NCBI GenBank assembly: GCA_012523135.1
Contig: JAAYJD010000296.1
Coordinates: forward strand, 1 to 48,769
Length of the DNA: 48,769 nt
From: Clostridiaceae bacterium
GTDB taxonomy: Bacteria > Bacillota > Clostridia > Saccharofermentanales > UBA5734
Reading direction: 5' to 3'
In this document: positions 27,452-36,661 of the stretch, piece after piece
Layout: each line of letters begins with the position of its first letter
How positions within the stretch are numbered: position 1 is the stretch's first letter
Position numbers and translations under genes: made by a program
The notes under the pieces: model-generated
The model's database searches: none
What the model saw: the letters and a program-made list of their open reading frames with translations, nothing else
What the model was told of the DNA's origin: nothing

Positions 27452-28032
27452 ATCTGCCCAACCGATTAACCGTCCTGCGGATTATCCTGATTCCGCTGAT
27501 TCTCGTTTTTCTGCTGCCGATGCCCGACCAGCCGTTCTGGCAGGCATGGAACCTGTTCTTGCTCGGCCCCGGGCGCCTGGCCGCCTTTTTGCTGTTCGCC
27601 GTCGCCTCGATCACCGATCTGGCCGACGGCCACATCGCCCGCAAACGCAATCTGGTCACGACCCTGGGTAAGTTTCTCGATCCGATCGCCGACAAGATGC
27701 TGGTCGTCTCGGTCCTGATCGCCCTGGTCCAGCTGGGTCGGATCCATGCCCTGGTGACGATCATCGTGATCATCCGCGAATTCATCATCACGGGGGTGCG
27801 CCTGATCGCGGCCGAACACGGCAAAGTCATTCCGGCCGGCAATCTCGGCAAAGCCAAGACGGTCTCCCAGATCGTCGCCATCCTGGTCATCCTGATCGAA
27901 CCGTTCATGATGAAGCTCACCGGCAGTTGGTTTGCTTCTGTCGGTGACACCCTGCTGATCATCTCGCTGATCCTGACCGTGCTGAGCGGCCTGCAGTACC
28001 TGCTGGCCAACCGGTCGATGCTGCACGGCTGA
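27448..28032 (+). CDS. pgsA: CDP-diacylglycerol-glycerol-3-phosphate 3-phosphatidyltransferase
   Basis: Makes phosphatidylglycerol phosphate from CDP-diacylglycerol and glycerol-3-phosphate at the membrane. The 194-residue protein has about six hydrophobic segments and the CDP-alcohol phosphotransferase motif DLADGHIAR-(8)-GKFLDPIADK with all Asp and Gly positions. MNLPNRLTVLRI is the family start. GTG 27448 overlaps the rimO stop as GTGA, so translation is coupled. rimO-pgsA pairing is frequent in Bacillota. Confidence 0.94.
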   Translation: MNLPNRLTVLRIILIPLILVFLLPMPDQPFWQAWNLFLLGPGRLAAFLLFAVASITDLADGHIARKRNLVTTLGKFLDPIADKMLVVSVLIALVQLGRIHALVTIIVIIREFIITGVRLIAAEHGKVIPAGNLGKAKTVSQIVAILVILIEPFMMKLTGSWFASVGDTLLIISLILTVLSGLQYLLANRSMLHG

Positions 28033-28089
28033 TGCCCCGGGCCGGCTGGTTACAGAAAATGAAGAAAAAATGAATTTATTTCCCGATAC

Positions 28090-28129
28090 TTGACAATTCC
28101 TTGATAATCAAATAAAACTATGATATGCT
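28090..28129 (+). promoter_or_regulatory. acpP promoter region (two overlapping options)
   Basis: Option one is TTGATA (28101-28106), 17 bases, then extended -10 TGaTATGCT with TATGCT at 28124-28129. Option two is TTGACA (28090-28095), 17 bases, then TAAAAC. The region is AT-rich against a GC-rich background. Start codon is about 55 bases downstream. Confidence 0.6.
28101..28111. promoter_or_regulatory. FabT-like palindromic operator candidate at acpP
   Basis: TTGATAATCAA is a perfect odd palindrome (TTGA-TAA-TCAA) overlapping the -35. It closely resembles the streptococcal FabT box centred on TTTGAnnnTCAAA, recognised by a MarR-family regulator of fatty acid synthesis. No fabT gene is in this window. 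Confidence 0.45.
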
Positions 28130-28184
28130 CAACGCCGCTGGGATGAAAATCGCTCAGAAGGCCAATATACAGGAGGGTAATTGC

Positions 28185-28424
28185 ATGTCAACAGATAGCA
28201 TTTTTGAAAGTGTCCGCAACATTCTGGTTGATCAACTGGGTGTCGACGCCGACGCCGTTAGCATGGATTCCAATTTCATCGATGACCTCAACGCCGATTC
28301 TCTGGACATCGTCGAACTGGTCATGGCCATGGAACAGGAATTCGGCATATCGATCCCGGATGAAGAAGCCGAACGGATTAAAACGGTCGGGGACGCTGTG
28401 GACTTCATCAAGAACAATGCATGA
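28185..28424 (+). CDS. acpP: Acyl carrier protein
   Basis: Carries growing acyl chains on 4'-phosphopantetheine during fatty acid and phospholipid synthesis. The 79-residue acidic protein has the attachment motif [18 protein letters not shown] with Ser39 and the closing [22 protein letters not shown] 28185 follows AGGAGGG at 28171-28177. It has its own promoter and a strong downstream terminator. The plsX-fabD-fabG genes that often precede it in Bacillota are absent here; pgsA is upstream. Confidence 0.98.
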   Translation: MSTDSIFESVRNILVDQLGVDADAVSMDSNFIDDLNADSLDIVELVMAMEQEFGISIPDEEAERIKTVGDAVDFIKNNA

Positions 28425-28427
28425 TCC

Positions 28428-28451
28428 AAAGCCCCTCCGGGGGCTTTTTTT
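28428..28451 (+). terminator. Terminator/attenuator between acpP and rnc
   Basis: A stem AAAGCCCC (28428-28435) with GGGGCTTT (28440-28447) and a TCCG loop runs into seven T residues. It begins four bases after the acpP stop and lies before or within the start of the rnc frame, so it should set the ratio of acpP to rnc-smc-ftsY transcripts. Confidence 0.85.
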
Positions 28452-28470
28452 CTCGCCGGCTGGCCGCGCC

Positions 28471-29238
28471 GTGTCCGCGCCAAGGCAACCGGCGCGGCAA
28501 GATTCCCTCCTGGACCGGCTTGAGCAGGCCATCGGGCACCGATTCAACAACCGCCAGCTGCTGCTGGAGGCCCTGACGCATTCTACCTATGCCTATGAGC
28601 ATCGCGGTGAGAACATCAAGGACAACGAGCGCCTCGAATTTCTCGGTGACGCGGTGCTTGACCTGGCGATCAGCGATGTGCTGTTCCGCCACGCCGGCCA
28701 GCGCGACGAGGGCTATATGACCAAAACCCGGGCCCTGGTGGTCCGGGAGACGACCCTGGCTTTATTGGCCGACGAAATCAGGCTCGGCGACCTGCTGCTG
28801 CTGGGCCGGGGAGAGGAAGCGACCGGCGGGCGCGCCAAGCCGTCCAACCTGTCCAACGCGGCCGAAGCGATTTTCGGCGCGCTGTACCTGGATGCCGGCT
28901 ACGACCTGGCCCGCGCCCGCATCCTCGATCTGCTCGACGAGCCGCTGCAACTGGCGTTGGCCGGTGATCTGGTGTATGATTACAAGAGCCGCCTGCTCGA
29001 ACTGGTGCAGGCGACGCGGGGTAACAGCACCTTGCGTTTCCAGATTCTGGACGAATCAGGGCCTGTGCACGAGCGCTTGTTCACAGCAGGGGTTCTGGTC
29101 GACAGCCAGCTCATTTCCACCGGAACGGGCTGCAGCAAAAAGGAAGCCGAGCAGCAGGCCGCCCGGGAGGCGCTTGACAAGCTTGACTGCAATCGCGAGG
29201 GCTGTTCACCGAAACCGACAGACGGCGCCGGGGGATAG
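28471..29238 (+). CDS. rnc: Ribonuclease III
   Basis: Dimeric endonuclease cutting double-stranded RNA in rRNA and mRNA processing. The signature NERLEFLGDAVLDLAIS is present with its acidic metal ligands, along with LVVRETTLALLADEI and the second acidic site NAAEAIFGALYLDAG. A C-terminal dsRNA-binding domain (YKSRLLELVQATRG to GCSKKEAEQQAAREAL) completes it. GTG 28471 gives 255 residues, close to the family norm, but lacks an obvious ribosome site. ATG 28417, overlapping the acpP end, is in frame and would place the terminator inside the coding region. Confidence 0.93.
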   Translation: MSAPRQPARQDSLLDRLEQAIGHRFNNRQLLLEALTHSTYAYEHRGENIKDNERLEFLGDAVLDLAISDVLFRHAGQRDEGYMTKTRALVVRETTLALLADEIRLGDLLLLGRGEEATGGRAKPSNLSNAAEAIFGALYLDAGYDLARARILDLLDEPLQLALAGDLVYDYKSRLLELVQATRGNSTLRFQILDESGPVHERLFTAGVLVDSQLISTGTGCSKKEAEQQAAREALDKLDCNREGCSPKPTDGAGG

Positions 29239-29241
29239 AAC

Positions 29242-32200
29242 ATGCACCTGAAAGCTCTGGAAATACAAGGCTTCAAGTCTTTTCCGGAACGAACAACCAT
29301 TACTTTTCACGAAGGCGTAACCGCCATCATAGGACCCAACGGAAGCGGCAAATCCAATGTAACCGACGCCATCCGCTGGGTTCTTGGCGAGCAAAGCGTC
29401 AAAACGCTGCGCGGCTCGCGCATGGAAGACGTCATCTTCACCGGCACCCAGTCGCGCCGGGCAATGAGCTTTGCCGAAGTCACCATGGTCATCGACAACA
29501 GCGACAACCAGCTGCCGCTGGACTACACCGAGGTCCAGATCACGCGCCGGCTCTACCGCTCCGGCGAAAGCGAATACCTGCTGAATAAAACGGTCTGCCG
29601 CCTGCGCGACATCACGCGATTGTTTATGGATACCGGACTGGGGCGTGACGGTTACTCGATCGTCGGGCAGGGCCGTGTCGACGAGATTTTAAGCCACCGG
29701 TCTGAGGACCGCAGGCGCATCTTCGAAGAAGCCTCCGGCATCGTGAAGTACAAGACCCGCAAAGAAGAAGCCGAGCGCAAGCTCGAGGGAACCGAGCAGA
29801 ATCTGCTGCGCATCAACGACTTGATCCTGGAGCTGGAAAGCCGCCTGGAGCCGCTGGCCGGCCAGGCCGAATCTGCGCAGCGCTTCCTGCGCCTGAGCGA
29901 CGAGCTCAAGCGCAGCGAGACCGCCCTGATCCTGGACAGCCTCGACCAGCAAAACGATAAGCTGCTCGAAGCCGAGCAGGAAAAACAGCTGGTCATGGAT
30001 GATCTCGCCGAAGCCAACCGGGCCCTGGCCGCCCTGCGCGAAAAAAACCAGCAGGCCGCCCGCCGTCTGCATGACCTTGAGGCGTCTGCTGCCGATAAGC
30101 AAAACGAACTGGGCGCGCTCAGCCAGCAGGTCACCCAGCTGCAAGGCGAGCTGGCGCTGCACGACGCGCGCATCCGCCACCTGCGCGAGCAGGGCGAAAC
30201 CGCCGCACACGAAGAAGCCGAGCTGACCGGCAGCCTGCAGGATCTCGGCAGCGAACTGGAAGGCCGGCGCGCCAGGGCCGTCAAGCTCGAACAGCAGCAG
30301 AGCCTGTATCGCGGCCGCCTCACGGACGCGGAGACGCGCATGCAAGACCTGATGGCCTCGCTCGACGCCGCCGAAAAGCGGATCGAACAGGACAAGGTCC
30401 GCCTGGACCAGCTGCTCGAATCGGTTTACAGCCAGCGCGCCATGCTCAGCCAGACCCAAGGCCAGAAAGACCTGGTCGAGAACCGGCGCAAGGCGGTCCG
30501 GCAAGACCAGCAGGAGATCCGCAGCGACGTCGACCGGCTGATGCTGCTGCAAGAGGAAACCCATGCTGGTCTGGACCGCTTGCAAAACGAGACGACGACC
30601 TTGCAGGAGACGCACCGGCAGCAAACCGCGCAGCTGGAGCAGGCGCGCCAGACCTGCAACGAGCTGTCGCGCCGCCTGGAGGAAAACCGCCAGACGCTGC
30701 GCAACCAGCTCTACCGCCACAAGACGCTCCAGGACCTGGAACGCAGCTACGAAGGCTACGCCGAAGCCGTCAAGCGCCTGCTCGGACAGGCGGACCAGGA
30801 CCCGGATTTTGCCCGCGGCATCCGGGGCAGCGTCGGCAGCCTGCTGCGCGCGGACAAGCGCTGCGAGCTGGCGATCGAGACCGCCCTGGGCGGAGCCGTG
30901 CAGAACATCGTGACCGACAGCGAAGAAACGGCATCCCGCCTGATCGCCTATCTCAAGCAGAACCGGGCCGGCCGGGCAACGTTCCTGCCGCTCCAGGCGA
31001 TCCAGGGACGGCGGCTGGAAAGCCATTTGCTGGCCCAGGTCAGCAAGATGCCGGGCTTTATCGGGCTGGGCGCCACCCTGGTCGAGGCTGAGGCCGATCT
31101 CGGGCCGGTCGTCGACTTTTTGCTCGGCCGGGTGGTGGTCGCGGACCAGCTGGACCAGGCCGTCGACATGGCCAGGCGCATCCGGTACGCCTGCCGGATC
31201 GTGACCCTCGAAGGTGATGTCCTCAATCCCGGCGGATCGATGACCGGCGGCTTCCAGCGCCACCGCCAGGGCGGTTTGCTGGGCCGTCAGCGCGAAATCG
31301 ACGAACTGGAAAATGCCAACCGGCAGCTCGCCGGGGTGATCCGGCAAAACGAAGACCAGCTGAGCGAGCGGGAAGCCCTCATGCAGGACCTGGCCCGTCA
31401 GGTTCAGGAATCCGACCGCCAGCTGCTTGACCTGTCCCACCTGCGGGTCCGTGAGGATTCCCGCCTGGCCTCGCTGCACGACGAGTCTGAAAAGGCATCG
31501 TCCCGTCTGCAGCTGCTCCAGGACGAGGACAGCCAGCTGGCCGCCCAGGCCAAACGCATCGAGGCCGACAGCCAGACCTCCGACCAGATCATCCGCCAGA
31601 TGGAAACGGAGATGGAGAACATCCGGGAGCGGATCGCCCGCCAGGAAGGCGACAGCCGCGCCGAGCGGGAGATGCGCGACGATCTGCGTGAAGAGATCAC
31701 CCAGTGGCGCGTTTCGCTGCAGTCGGTCGAAGAATCCCTGCAGGCCGCCGCCGAGCTGATCCAGCGTATCGAGCAGGACCGCACCGGCCAGCAAAGCCGG
31801 CTCGAACGCCGTCGCCGCGAACAGGCGGAAGGCCTGGCTGAAATCGAGCGCCTGCAGCAGGAAAAGGAAACACTCGGCGGGCAGATCGAGACGCTGCAGC
31901 GCAGCGGATCGCAGCTGGCCGACGAGGTTCGGGCGATCAGCGACGAGAAGAACCGCCTGGAATCCCAGCAGGAGGATTTCTACGATAGCCTGGAAGCGGC
32001 CACCAGCCGGATTTCGGCGCTGCAAGGCGAGATCAGCCGCATCGACGCGCGCAAGGAACGCCTCGAGGGCCTGGTCGACGACGCCAAGAACCGGCTCTGG
32101 GAAGCCTACGAGCTGACCGCCGACCAGGCCGCGGCCTGGCGCCAGGACGCGGTCAACCGCAACGAGCTCACCCGGCGCGTCAACAGCCAGAAAAATGAGA

Positions 32201-32805
32201 TCAAGGCGCTGGGGGCGGTCAATCTGGCCGCCATCGACGAATACACCGCCGTCCGGGAGCGCTGCAGCTTTCTTGGCGGCCAGCGCGACGACATCGAGCA
32301 GGCGCGCCACCAGCTGACCCACGTGATCGACGAGCTGACCGAAGCCATGAAGCAGCAGTTTGTCAGTCACTTTTACCGCATCAACGAGAATTTCAGCCAG
32401 GTCTTCAGCGAGCTGTTCGGCGGCGGGACGGCCGAAGTCAATCTCGAAGACGAGCAGGATGTGCTGGCCTGCGGCATCGAGATCAAGGCCCAGCCGCCGG
32501 GCAAGAAGCTGCAAAACCTGCTGCTGCTGTCGGGCGGCGAGCGCTGCCTGACGGCGATCGCCTTGCTGTTTGCCATCCTCAAGCTGCGTCCGACGCCGTT
32601 TTGCGTTCTGGACGAGGTGGAGGCGGCGCTCGACGACGCCAACGTGATGCGCTTCACGACCTATATCCGCCGCTACGCCGAAGCGTCGCAATTTATCCTC
32701 GTGACCCATCGCAAGGGTACGATGGAGGCCGCGGACCGCCTGTACGGCGTGACCATGCAGGAACGGGGCATTTCCCGCATCCTGTCCATGCAGCTGACAG
32801 ACTGA
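29242..32805 (+). CDS. smc: Chromosome partition protein SMC
   Basis: Condensin ATPase that extrudes DNA loops with ScpA and ScpB. The 1187 residues are full length. They hold the N-terminal ATPase half with Walker A GPNGSGKS (31-38), a long coiled coil, and a hinge near 520-660 ([32 protein letters not shown]). The returning coil and C-terminal half follow, with signature [21 protein letters not shown] and Walker [17 protein letters not shown]. The signature has Cys where Ala is usual (GERA). It starts three bases after rnc and is followed by ftsY, the standard Gram-positive order. Confidence 0.98.
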   Translation: MHLKALEIQGFKSFPERTTITFHEGVTAIIGPNGSGKSNVTDAIRWVLGEQSVKTLRGSRMEDVIFTGTQSRRAMSFAEVTMVIDNSDNQLPLDYTEVQITRRLYRSGESEYLLNKTVCRLRDITRLFMDTGLGRDGYSIVGQGRVDEILSHRSEDRRRIFEEASGIVKYKTRKEEAERKLEGTEQNLLRINDLILELESRLEPLAGQAESAQRFLRLSDELKRSETALILDSLDQQNDKLLEAEQEKQLVMDDLAEANRALAALREKNQQAARRLHDLEASAADKQNELGALSQQVTQLQGELALHDARIRHLREQGETAAHEEAELTGSLQDLGSELEGRRARAVKLEQQQSLYRGRLTDAETRMQDLMASLDAAEKRIEQDKVRLDQLLESVYSQRAMLSQTQGQKDLVENRRKAVRQDQQEIRSDVDRLMLLQEETHAGLDRLQNETTTLQETHRQQTAQLEQARQTCNELSRRLEENRQTLRNQLYRHKTLQDLERSYEGYAEAVKRLLGQADQDPDFARGIRGSVGSLLRADKRCELAIETALGGAVQNIVTDSEETASRLIAYLKQNRAGRATFLPLQAIQGRRLESHLLAQVSKMPGFIGLGATLVEAEADLGPVVDFLLGRVVVADQLDQAVDMARRIRYACRIVTLEGDVLNPGGSMTGGFQRHRQGGLLGRQREIDELENANRQLAGVIRQNEDQLSEREALMQDLARQVQESDRQLLDLSHLRVREDSRLASLHDESEKASSRLQLLQDEDSQLAAQAKRIEADSQTSDQIIRQMETEMENIRERIARQEGDSRAEREMRDDLREEITQWRVSLQSVEESLQAAAELIQRIEQDRTGQQSRLERRRREQAEGLAEIERLQQEKETLGGQIETLQRSGSQLADEVRAISDEKNRLESQQEDFYDSLEAATSRISALQGEISRIDARKERLEGLVDDAKNRLWEAYELTADQAAAWRQDAVNRNELTRRVNSQKNEIKALGAVNLAAIDEYTAVRERCSFLGGQRDDIEQARHQLTHVIDELTEAMKQQFVSHFYRINENFSQVFSELFGGGTAEVNLEDEQDVLACGIEIKAQPPGKKLQNLLLLSGGERCLTAIALLFAILKLRPTPFCVLDEVEAALDDANVMRFTTYIRRYAEASQFILVTHRKGTMEAADRLYGVTMQERGISRILSMQLTD

Positions 32806-32823
32806 CCTGAGGAGGACATTCGC

Positions 32824-33741
32824 ATGGGTTTACTGGACACCTTCCGCCGCGGGCTGAAAAAGACCCGCGATTTCGTTTCAAGCGGGCTCAACCGGATCGC
32901 CGCCTCGATGGGCCATTTCGACGATGCGATGCTGGACGAGCTGGAAATGCTGCTCGTCCAGGCCGATGTCGGCATGGCGGCCGCCGAAGACATCCTGGCG
33001 CGGCTGAAGAGCCGCATCAGGGAGGACGGCGACAGCTCGCGCACGGCCGTGCTGACCGCGCTGCGCACCATCCTGCGCGAGATCCTGGGCCGCCCGCATC
33101 TGCTCCGGCCGCAGAAAGGCGCCCTGACCATCTTGCTGATGGTCGGCGTCAACGGGACCGGCAAGACGACAACGGCCGGCAAGCTGTGCCATCGCTTCAG
33201 CCAGGACGGCCTGAAGGTGCTGCTGGCCGCCGCCGACACCTTCCGGGCCGCGGCGATCGAGCAGCTGAGCCATTGGGGCGACCGGACCGGAACCCCGGTC
33301 ATCGCCCACCAGGTCGGCGCCGACCCGGCCGCGGTCGTCTTCGATGCGATCAGCGGCGCCCGGGCGCGCCACGCCGACGTGCTGATCATTGACACCGCCG
33401 GCCGGCTGCACAACAAGCAGAACCTGATGGACGAACTGGGCAAGATCCGGCGTGTGATCGCCCGCGAGGCTCCGGACGCCGTCTGCGAGACCTTGCTGGT
33501 GATCGACGCCACCACCGGGCAGAACGCGGTTCAGCAGGCCAAGGTGTTCCGCGAGGTGGCCGCCGTCACCGGCCTGGCGATCACCAAGCTGGACGGGAAC
33601 GCGAAGGGGGGCGTCGCCATCGCGGTCGCCCACCAGACCCAGACACCGCTCATGCTGGCCGGGCTCGGCGAAGGGCTCGAGGACCTGATCGATTTTGACC
33701 CGGACGCTTTTGTCGACGCCCTGCTGCCCGCAGAAAGCTGA
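32824..33741 (+). CDS. ftsY: Signal recognition particle receptor FtsY
   Basis: Membrane-associated SRP GTPase that docks ribosome-Ffh complexes at the translocon. The 305-residue protein has the N domain (about 1-90) and the G domain with GVNGTGKT at 108-115, [30 protein letters not shown] and GLGEGLEDL. It lacks the long acidic A domain of the E. coli protein, as is usual in Gram-positives. AGGAGG lies ahead of ATG 32824. Confidence 0.97.
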   Translation: MGLLDTFRRGLKKTRDFVSSGLNRIAASMGHFDDAMLDELEMLLVQADVGMAAAEDILARLKSRIREDGDSSRTAVLTALRTILREILGRPHLLRPQKGALTILLMVGVNGTGKTTTAGKLCHRFSQDGLKVLLAAADTFRAAAIEQLSHWGDRTGTPVIAHQVGADPAAVVFDAISGARARHADVLIIDTAGRLHNKQNLMDELGKIRRVIAREAPDAVCETLLVIDATTGQNAVQQAKVFREVAAVTGLAITKLDGNAKGGVAIAVAHQTQTPLMLAGLGEGLEDLIDFDPDAFVDALLPAES

Positions 33742-33770
33742 ACCGGTTTTTTGCTTTTTTTGCTTTTTTT

Positions 33771-33802
33771 TGCTCTGTCAAGCTAATATACTTGACAGAG
33801 CA
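33771..33802. repeat. Perfect 12-bp inverted repeat in the ftsY-ylxM gap
   Basis: TGCTCTGTCAAG (33771-33782) and CTTGACAGAGCA (33791-33802) flank CTAATATA. The right arm contains the -35 of the ylxM-ffh promoter. Three T-tracts separated by GC (33747-33771) precede it on the plus strand, so it is not a standard rightward terminator. It could be an operator or mRNA 3' end structure. Confidence 0.7.
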
Positions 33803-33821
33803 GCTTGCTGTCTGCTATGAT
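33792..33821 (+). promoter_or_regulatory. ylxM-ffh promoter
   Basis: A perfect TTGACA (33792-33797), 18-base spacer and TATGAT (33816-33821). The predicted start of transcription falls almost on ATG 33829, implying a leaderless or near-leaderless message. Confidence 0.7.
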
Positions 33822-33828
33822 GGGCGGC

Positions 33829-34173
33829 ATGAGCGATTTGACCGAACCCGAACGCATCAGGATCGACACGGGGCTGCTGCTGGATTTCTACGGGCAGCTG
33901 CTGCCGGATCGCGCCCGCGACATGCTCGAGCGCTACTACCTGGACGACTTCTCGCTGGCCGAAATTGCCGGTCAGCTCGGGGTCAGCCGCCAGGCGGTCC
34001 ACGACCGGCTGCACCAGGGACTGGAAAGCCTGACCCAGTATGAGGCCAAGCTTCATCTGCTGGAACGCTTCCGTCAGCAGCGCGCTGCGCTTGTGGCCGC
34101 GCTCGGGGCACTCGACGATGGACAAATCCCTAAGGCCCGGGAGATCCTGGCCCAGTTGCAGGAATTACTTTAG
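33829..34173 (+). CDS. ylxM: YlxM-family DNA-binding protein (SRP-associated)
   Basis: A small sigma-70 region-4-like helix-turn-helix protein, 114 residues, encoded before ffh across Bacillota. Its homologue is described as linked to the SRP. The HTH reads YYLDDFSLAEIAGQLGVSRQAVHDRL, about 43-68, followed by a helical coiled tail. ATG 33829 is preferred because the -10 box covers the other in-frame ATGs at 33817 and 33820; no ribosome binding site precedes any of them. It ends nine bases before ffh. Confidence 0.87.
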   Translation: MSDLTEPERIRIDTGLLLDFYGQLLPDRARDMLERYYLDDFSLAEIAGQLGVSRQAVHDRLHQGLESLTQYEAKLHLLERFRQQRAALVAALGALDDGQIPKAREILAQLQELL

Positions 34174-34182
34174 GAGGCAGGC

Positions 34183-35541
34183 ATGGCTGTATTGGACGGA
34201 CTAACCGGAAAACTCTCGGCGATCGTCGGCCGCATGCGCGGCAAGACGCGCATCAGCGAACAGGATCTGAGCGCCATGATGCGCGAGATCCGCCTGGCGC
34301 TGCTCGAAGCCGACGTGCATCTGCAGGTTGTCAAGGACCTGATCGAGGAAATCTCTGAAAAAGCCAAGGGCAGCGCCGTGATGAGTTCGCTGACCCCCGG
34401 CCAGCAGATCGTCAAGATCGTGCATGAGTCGCTGATCGATATCCTGGGTGAAAAGGTGAGCCGCCTTGGCGTTTCGCCGACCGGTTTTACGGTGATCATG
34501 CTCTACGGCCTGCAGGGCGCCGGCAAGACGACAACCGCCGCCAAGCTGGCCCTGATGCTGAAGAAAAAGGGCAAGAAGCCCCTGCTGACCTCCGTCGACG
34601 TACACCGGCCGGCGGCGGCCCGCCAGCTCGACATCCTGGCCCGCCAGATCAACGTGCCCTGCTTTATCCAGCCCGACGAGCCCGACGCCGTCACCATCGC
34701 CGAAGCGGCCGTCGCCCGGGCCCGCTACCTGCTCTGCGACACCCTGATCGTCGACACGGCCGGCCGCATGGCGATCGACCGCGCCATGATGGTCGAGCTC
34801 AAGGCAATCGCCCGCGCGGTGAATCCGACGGAAAAGCTCCTGATCGTCGATGCCATGATCGGTCAGGAAGCGGTCGCCATCGCCGCCAGCTTCGAGCAGG
34901 ATATCGGCCTCGACGGGTTTATCATGACCAAGCTCGACGGCGACGCCAGGGGCGGTGCGGCGCTCTCGATCCGGCGTATGACCGGCAAGCCGATCAAGCT
35001 GATCTGTGTCGGTGAAAAAGTCGAGGACATCGAGGAGTTCCATCCGGATCGGCTGGCTTCGCGTATCCTGGGCATGGGCGACGTGCTTTCCCTGATCGAG
35101 AAGGCGTCGTCCACCATGGACGAGAAGAAGGCTGCCGACGCGGCTGAACGCATGCTCAAGAACCAGTTTACGCTCGAAGACATGCTGTCCCAGCTGACCG
35201 AGGTCCGCAAGATGGGCTCGATCAAGGATCTGCTGGGCATGCTGCCCGGCGCCAACCGCCAGCTGGCCAACGCCCAGGTCGATGAAAAGGCGCTCGACCG
35301 CCAGGTCGCCATTTTGCGTTCGATGACCACCCGGGAGCGGCTCAACCCCAACCTGCTCAACGCCAGCCGGCGCAAGCGCATCGCGTCCGGCTCCGGCACG
35401 ACGGTCCAGGATGTCAACCGGGTGGTGCGCCAGTTCGAGGACATGCAGCGCATGATGAAGCAGTTCGGCAACATGAGCCGGGGCAAAGGCAAAGGGCGGG
35501 CGCGCATGCCGGGCTTCGGACCCGGGGGCTTTCCCTTTTAA
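34183..35541 (+). CDS. ffh: Signal recognition particle protein Ffh
   Basis: SRP54 GTPase that binds signal peptides and 4.5S/6S-type SRP RNA. The 452 residues comprise the N domain, then the G domain with GLQGAGKT at 109-116, DVHRPAAARQL, DTAGRMAIDRAMM and TKLDGDARGG. The methionine-rich M domain (about 300-452) includes SASRRKRIASGSG-like NASRRKRIASGSGTTVQDVN. The tail RGKGKGRARMPGFGPGGFPF is basic and Gly-rich. AGGAGG at 34172-34177 overlaps the ylxM stop. Confidence 0.98.
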   Translation: MAVLDGLTGKLSAIVGRMRGKTRISEQDLSAMMREIRLALLEADVHLQVVKDLIEEISEKAKGSAVMSSLTPGQQIVKIVHESLIDILGEKVSRLGVSPTGFTVIMLYGLQGAGKTTTAAKLALMLKKKGKKPLLTSVDVHRPAAARQLDILARQINVPCFIQPDEPDAVTIAEAAVARARYLLCDTLIVDTAGRMAIDRAMMVELKAIARAVNPTEKLLIVDAMIGQEAVAIAASFEQDIGLDGFIMTKLDGDARGGAALSIRRMTGKPIKLICVGEKVEDIEEFHPDRLASRILGMGDVLSLIEKASSTMDEKKAADAAERMLKNQFTLEDMLSQLTEVRKMGSIKDLLGMLPGANRQLANAQVDEKALDRQVAILRSMTTRERLNPNLLNASRRKRIASGSGTTVQDVNRVVRQFEDMQRMMKQFGNMSRGKGKGRARMPGFGPGGFPF

Positions 35542-35618
35542 GCCACACGAAACCAGCACGTGACGGGAGCGATCCCGCGTGAATAGAGACACACAACAAG
35601 CATGGGAGGAACAACAAC

Positions 35619-35864
35619 ATGGCAGTAAAAATCAGGCTCAAGAGAATGGGGGCCAAAAAATCGCCCACCTACCGCATCGTCGTGGCCGATGGCCGCTCCC
35701 CGCGTGACGGCCGCTTTATCCAGGAAATCGGCACCTACAACCCGCAGTCCGAACCGTCTGACTTCAAGGTGGATGTCGAAGCGGCCCGCAAGTGGCTCGC
35801 CAGCGGCGCCCAGCCGACCGACACGGTACGCGCGCTGCTCAAGAAAGCCGGAGCGATCGAATGA
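35619..35864 (+). CDS. rpsP: 30S ribosomal protein S16
   Basis: Small-subunit assembly protein. The 81 residues show [42 protein letters not shown] and the conserved [27 protein letters not shown] precedes ATG 35619. A short hairpin (CGGGA, 35564-35568, with TCCCG, 35573-35577) lies in the ffh-rpsP gap but without a T-run. The stop overlaps khpA as ATGA. Confidence 0.98.
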   Translation: MAVKIRLKRMGAKKSPTYRIVVADGRSPRDGRFIQEIGTYNPQSEPSDFKVDVEAARKWLASGAQPTDTVRALLKKAGAIE

Positions 35865-36112
35865 GCCGGGAAGACCAGGCGATGAAGGAGCTCTTGCTGA
35901 CCATCGTCAAGCCCCTGGTCAGCAACCCCCAGGCCATAGTCATCAACCAGATCAACCAAGGTCACGCGGTCGTCCTCGAGCTGCACGTCGACCCGTCTGA
36001 CATGGGCAAGGTGATCGGCAAGCAGGGGCGCCGGGCCCAGGCCATCCGCTCGATCATGAAGGCGCGCGCCACCTTGCAGGGCAAGCGCATCATCGTCGAT
36101 ATCGTCGGATGA
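35861..36112 (+). CDS. khpA: RNA-binding KH-domain protein KhpA
   Basis: Small KH-domain RNA chaperone, partner of KhpB/Jag in several Bacillota and linked to control of cell elongation. The 83 residues carry the single KH motif [25 protein letters not shown] 35861 overlaps the rpsP stop (ATGA), implying coupling; ATG 35882 (MKELLLTIV) is a plausible shorter start more like many family members. Its stop in turn overlaps rimM. Confidence 0.93.
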   Translation: MSREDQAMKELLLTIVKPLVSNPQAIVINQINQGHAVVLELHVDPSDMGKVIGKQGRRAQAIRSIMKARATLQGKRIIVDIVG

Positions 36113-36660
36113 GCGCGACGCAGCGCCAGCACCTGATCGTAGGCCGGATCACGGCCGCGCACGGGATCGGCGGCGCGGTACGCGTCCAGTCCCTGACCGA
36201 TGACCCGGACCGCTTCGCCGCGCTCAGAACCTGCTGGCTGCTGGACGAAAAGGAGCAGCCGGAGCGGTCGCTTCACATCCTGTCGGCCCGCACGCAAAAA
36301 GCCAATCTGGTGCTGCTCCAGTTCGACGGCGTGTCGGACCGCGACGCGGCGCTGGCGCTGCGCGGCCGCCTGCTGGCGGTCGATCGCGCTGACGCCGTCA
36401 AGCTGCCGGCCGATCACTGGTTTATCTGCGACCTGCTCGGCTGCGAGGTCTTTGACGCGGCAGCCGGGCCGATCGGGACCGTGCACGAGGTTTTGCAGCA
36501 TACGGCCCAGGATGTTTTCGTGGTCCGGCAGCCCGGTCAGCCGGACCTGCTGTTTCCGGCCATCAAAACGATCCTGCGCCAGGTCGACCTGGCAGCCCGG
36601 CGGATCGACGTCTGCCTGCCTGACGGGCTGCATGCCCTGTACCGCAAAGAGAAGGCCTGA
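36109..36660 (+). CDS. rimM: Ribosome maturation factor RimM
   Basis: Assists assembly of the 30S head near S19. The 183-residue protein has the N-terminal RimM domain (VGRITAAHGIGGAVRVQSLTDDPDRF) and the C-terminal PRC-barrel (DHWFICDLLGCEVFD to LLFPAIKTILRQVDLAARRIDV). Length is normal. It begins in an ATGA overlap with khpA and ends one base before trmD. Confidence 0.95.
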   Translation: MSATQRQHLIVGRITAAHGIGGAVRVQSLTDDPDRFAALRTCWLLDEKEQPERSLHILSARTQKANLVLLQFDGVSDRDAALALRGRLLAVDRADAVKLPADHWFICDLLGCEVFDAAAGPIGTVHEVLQHTAQDVFVVRQPGQPDLLFPAIKTILRQVDLAARRIDVCLPDGLHALYRKEKA

Positions 36661-36661
36661 T

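Noticed and set aside
29689-32709. 1006-codon leftward frame opposite smc
   Set aside because: High GC at third positions suppresses stops on the opposite strand; its translation is Leu/Val/Gln-rich and patternless, while the forward frame is a complete SMC.
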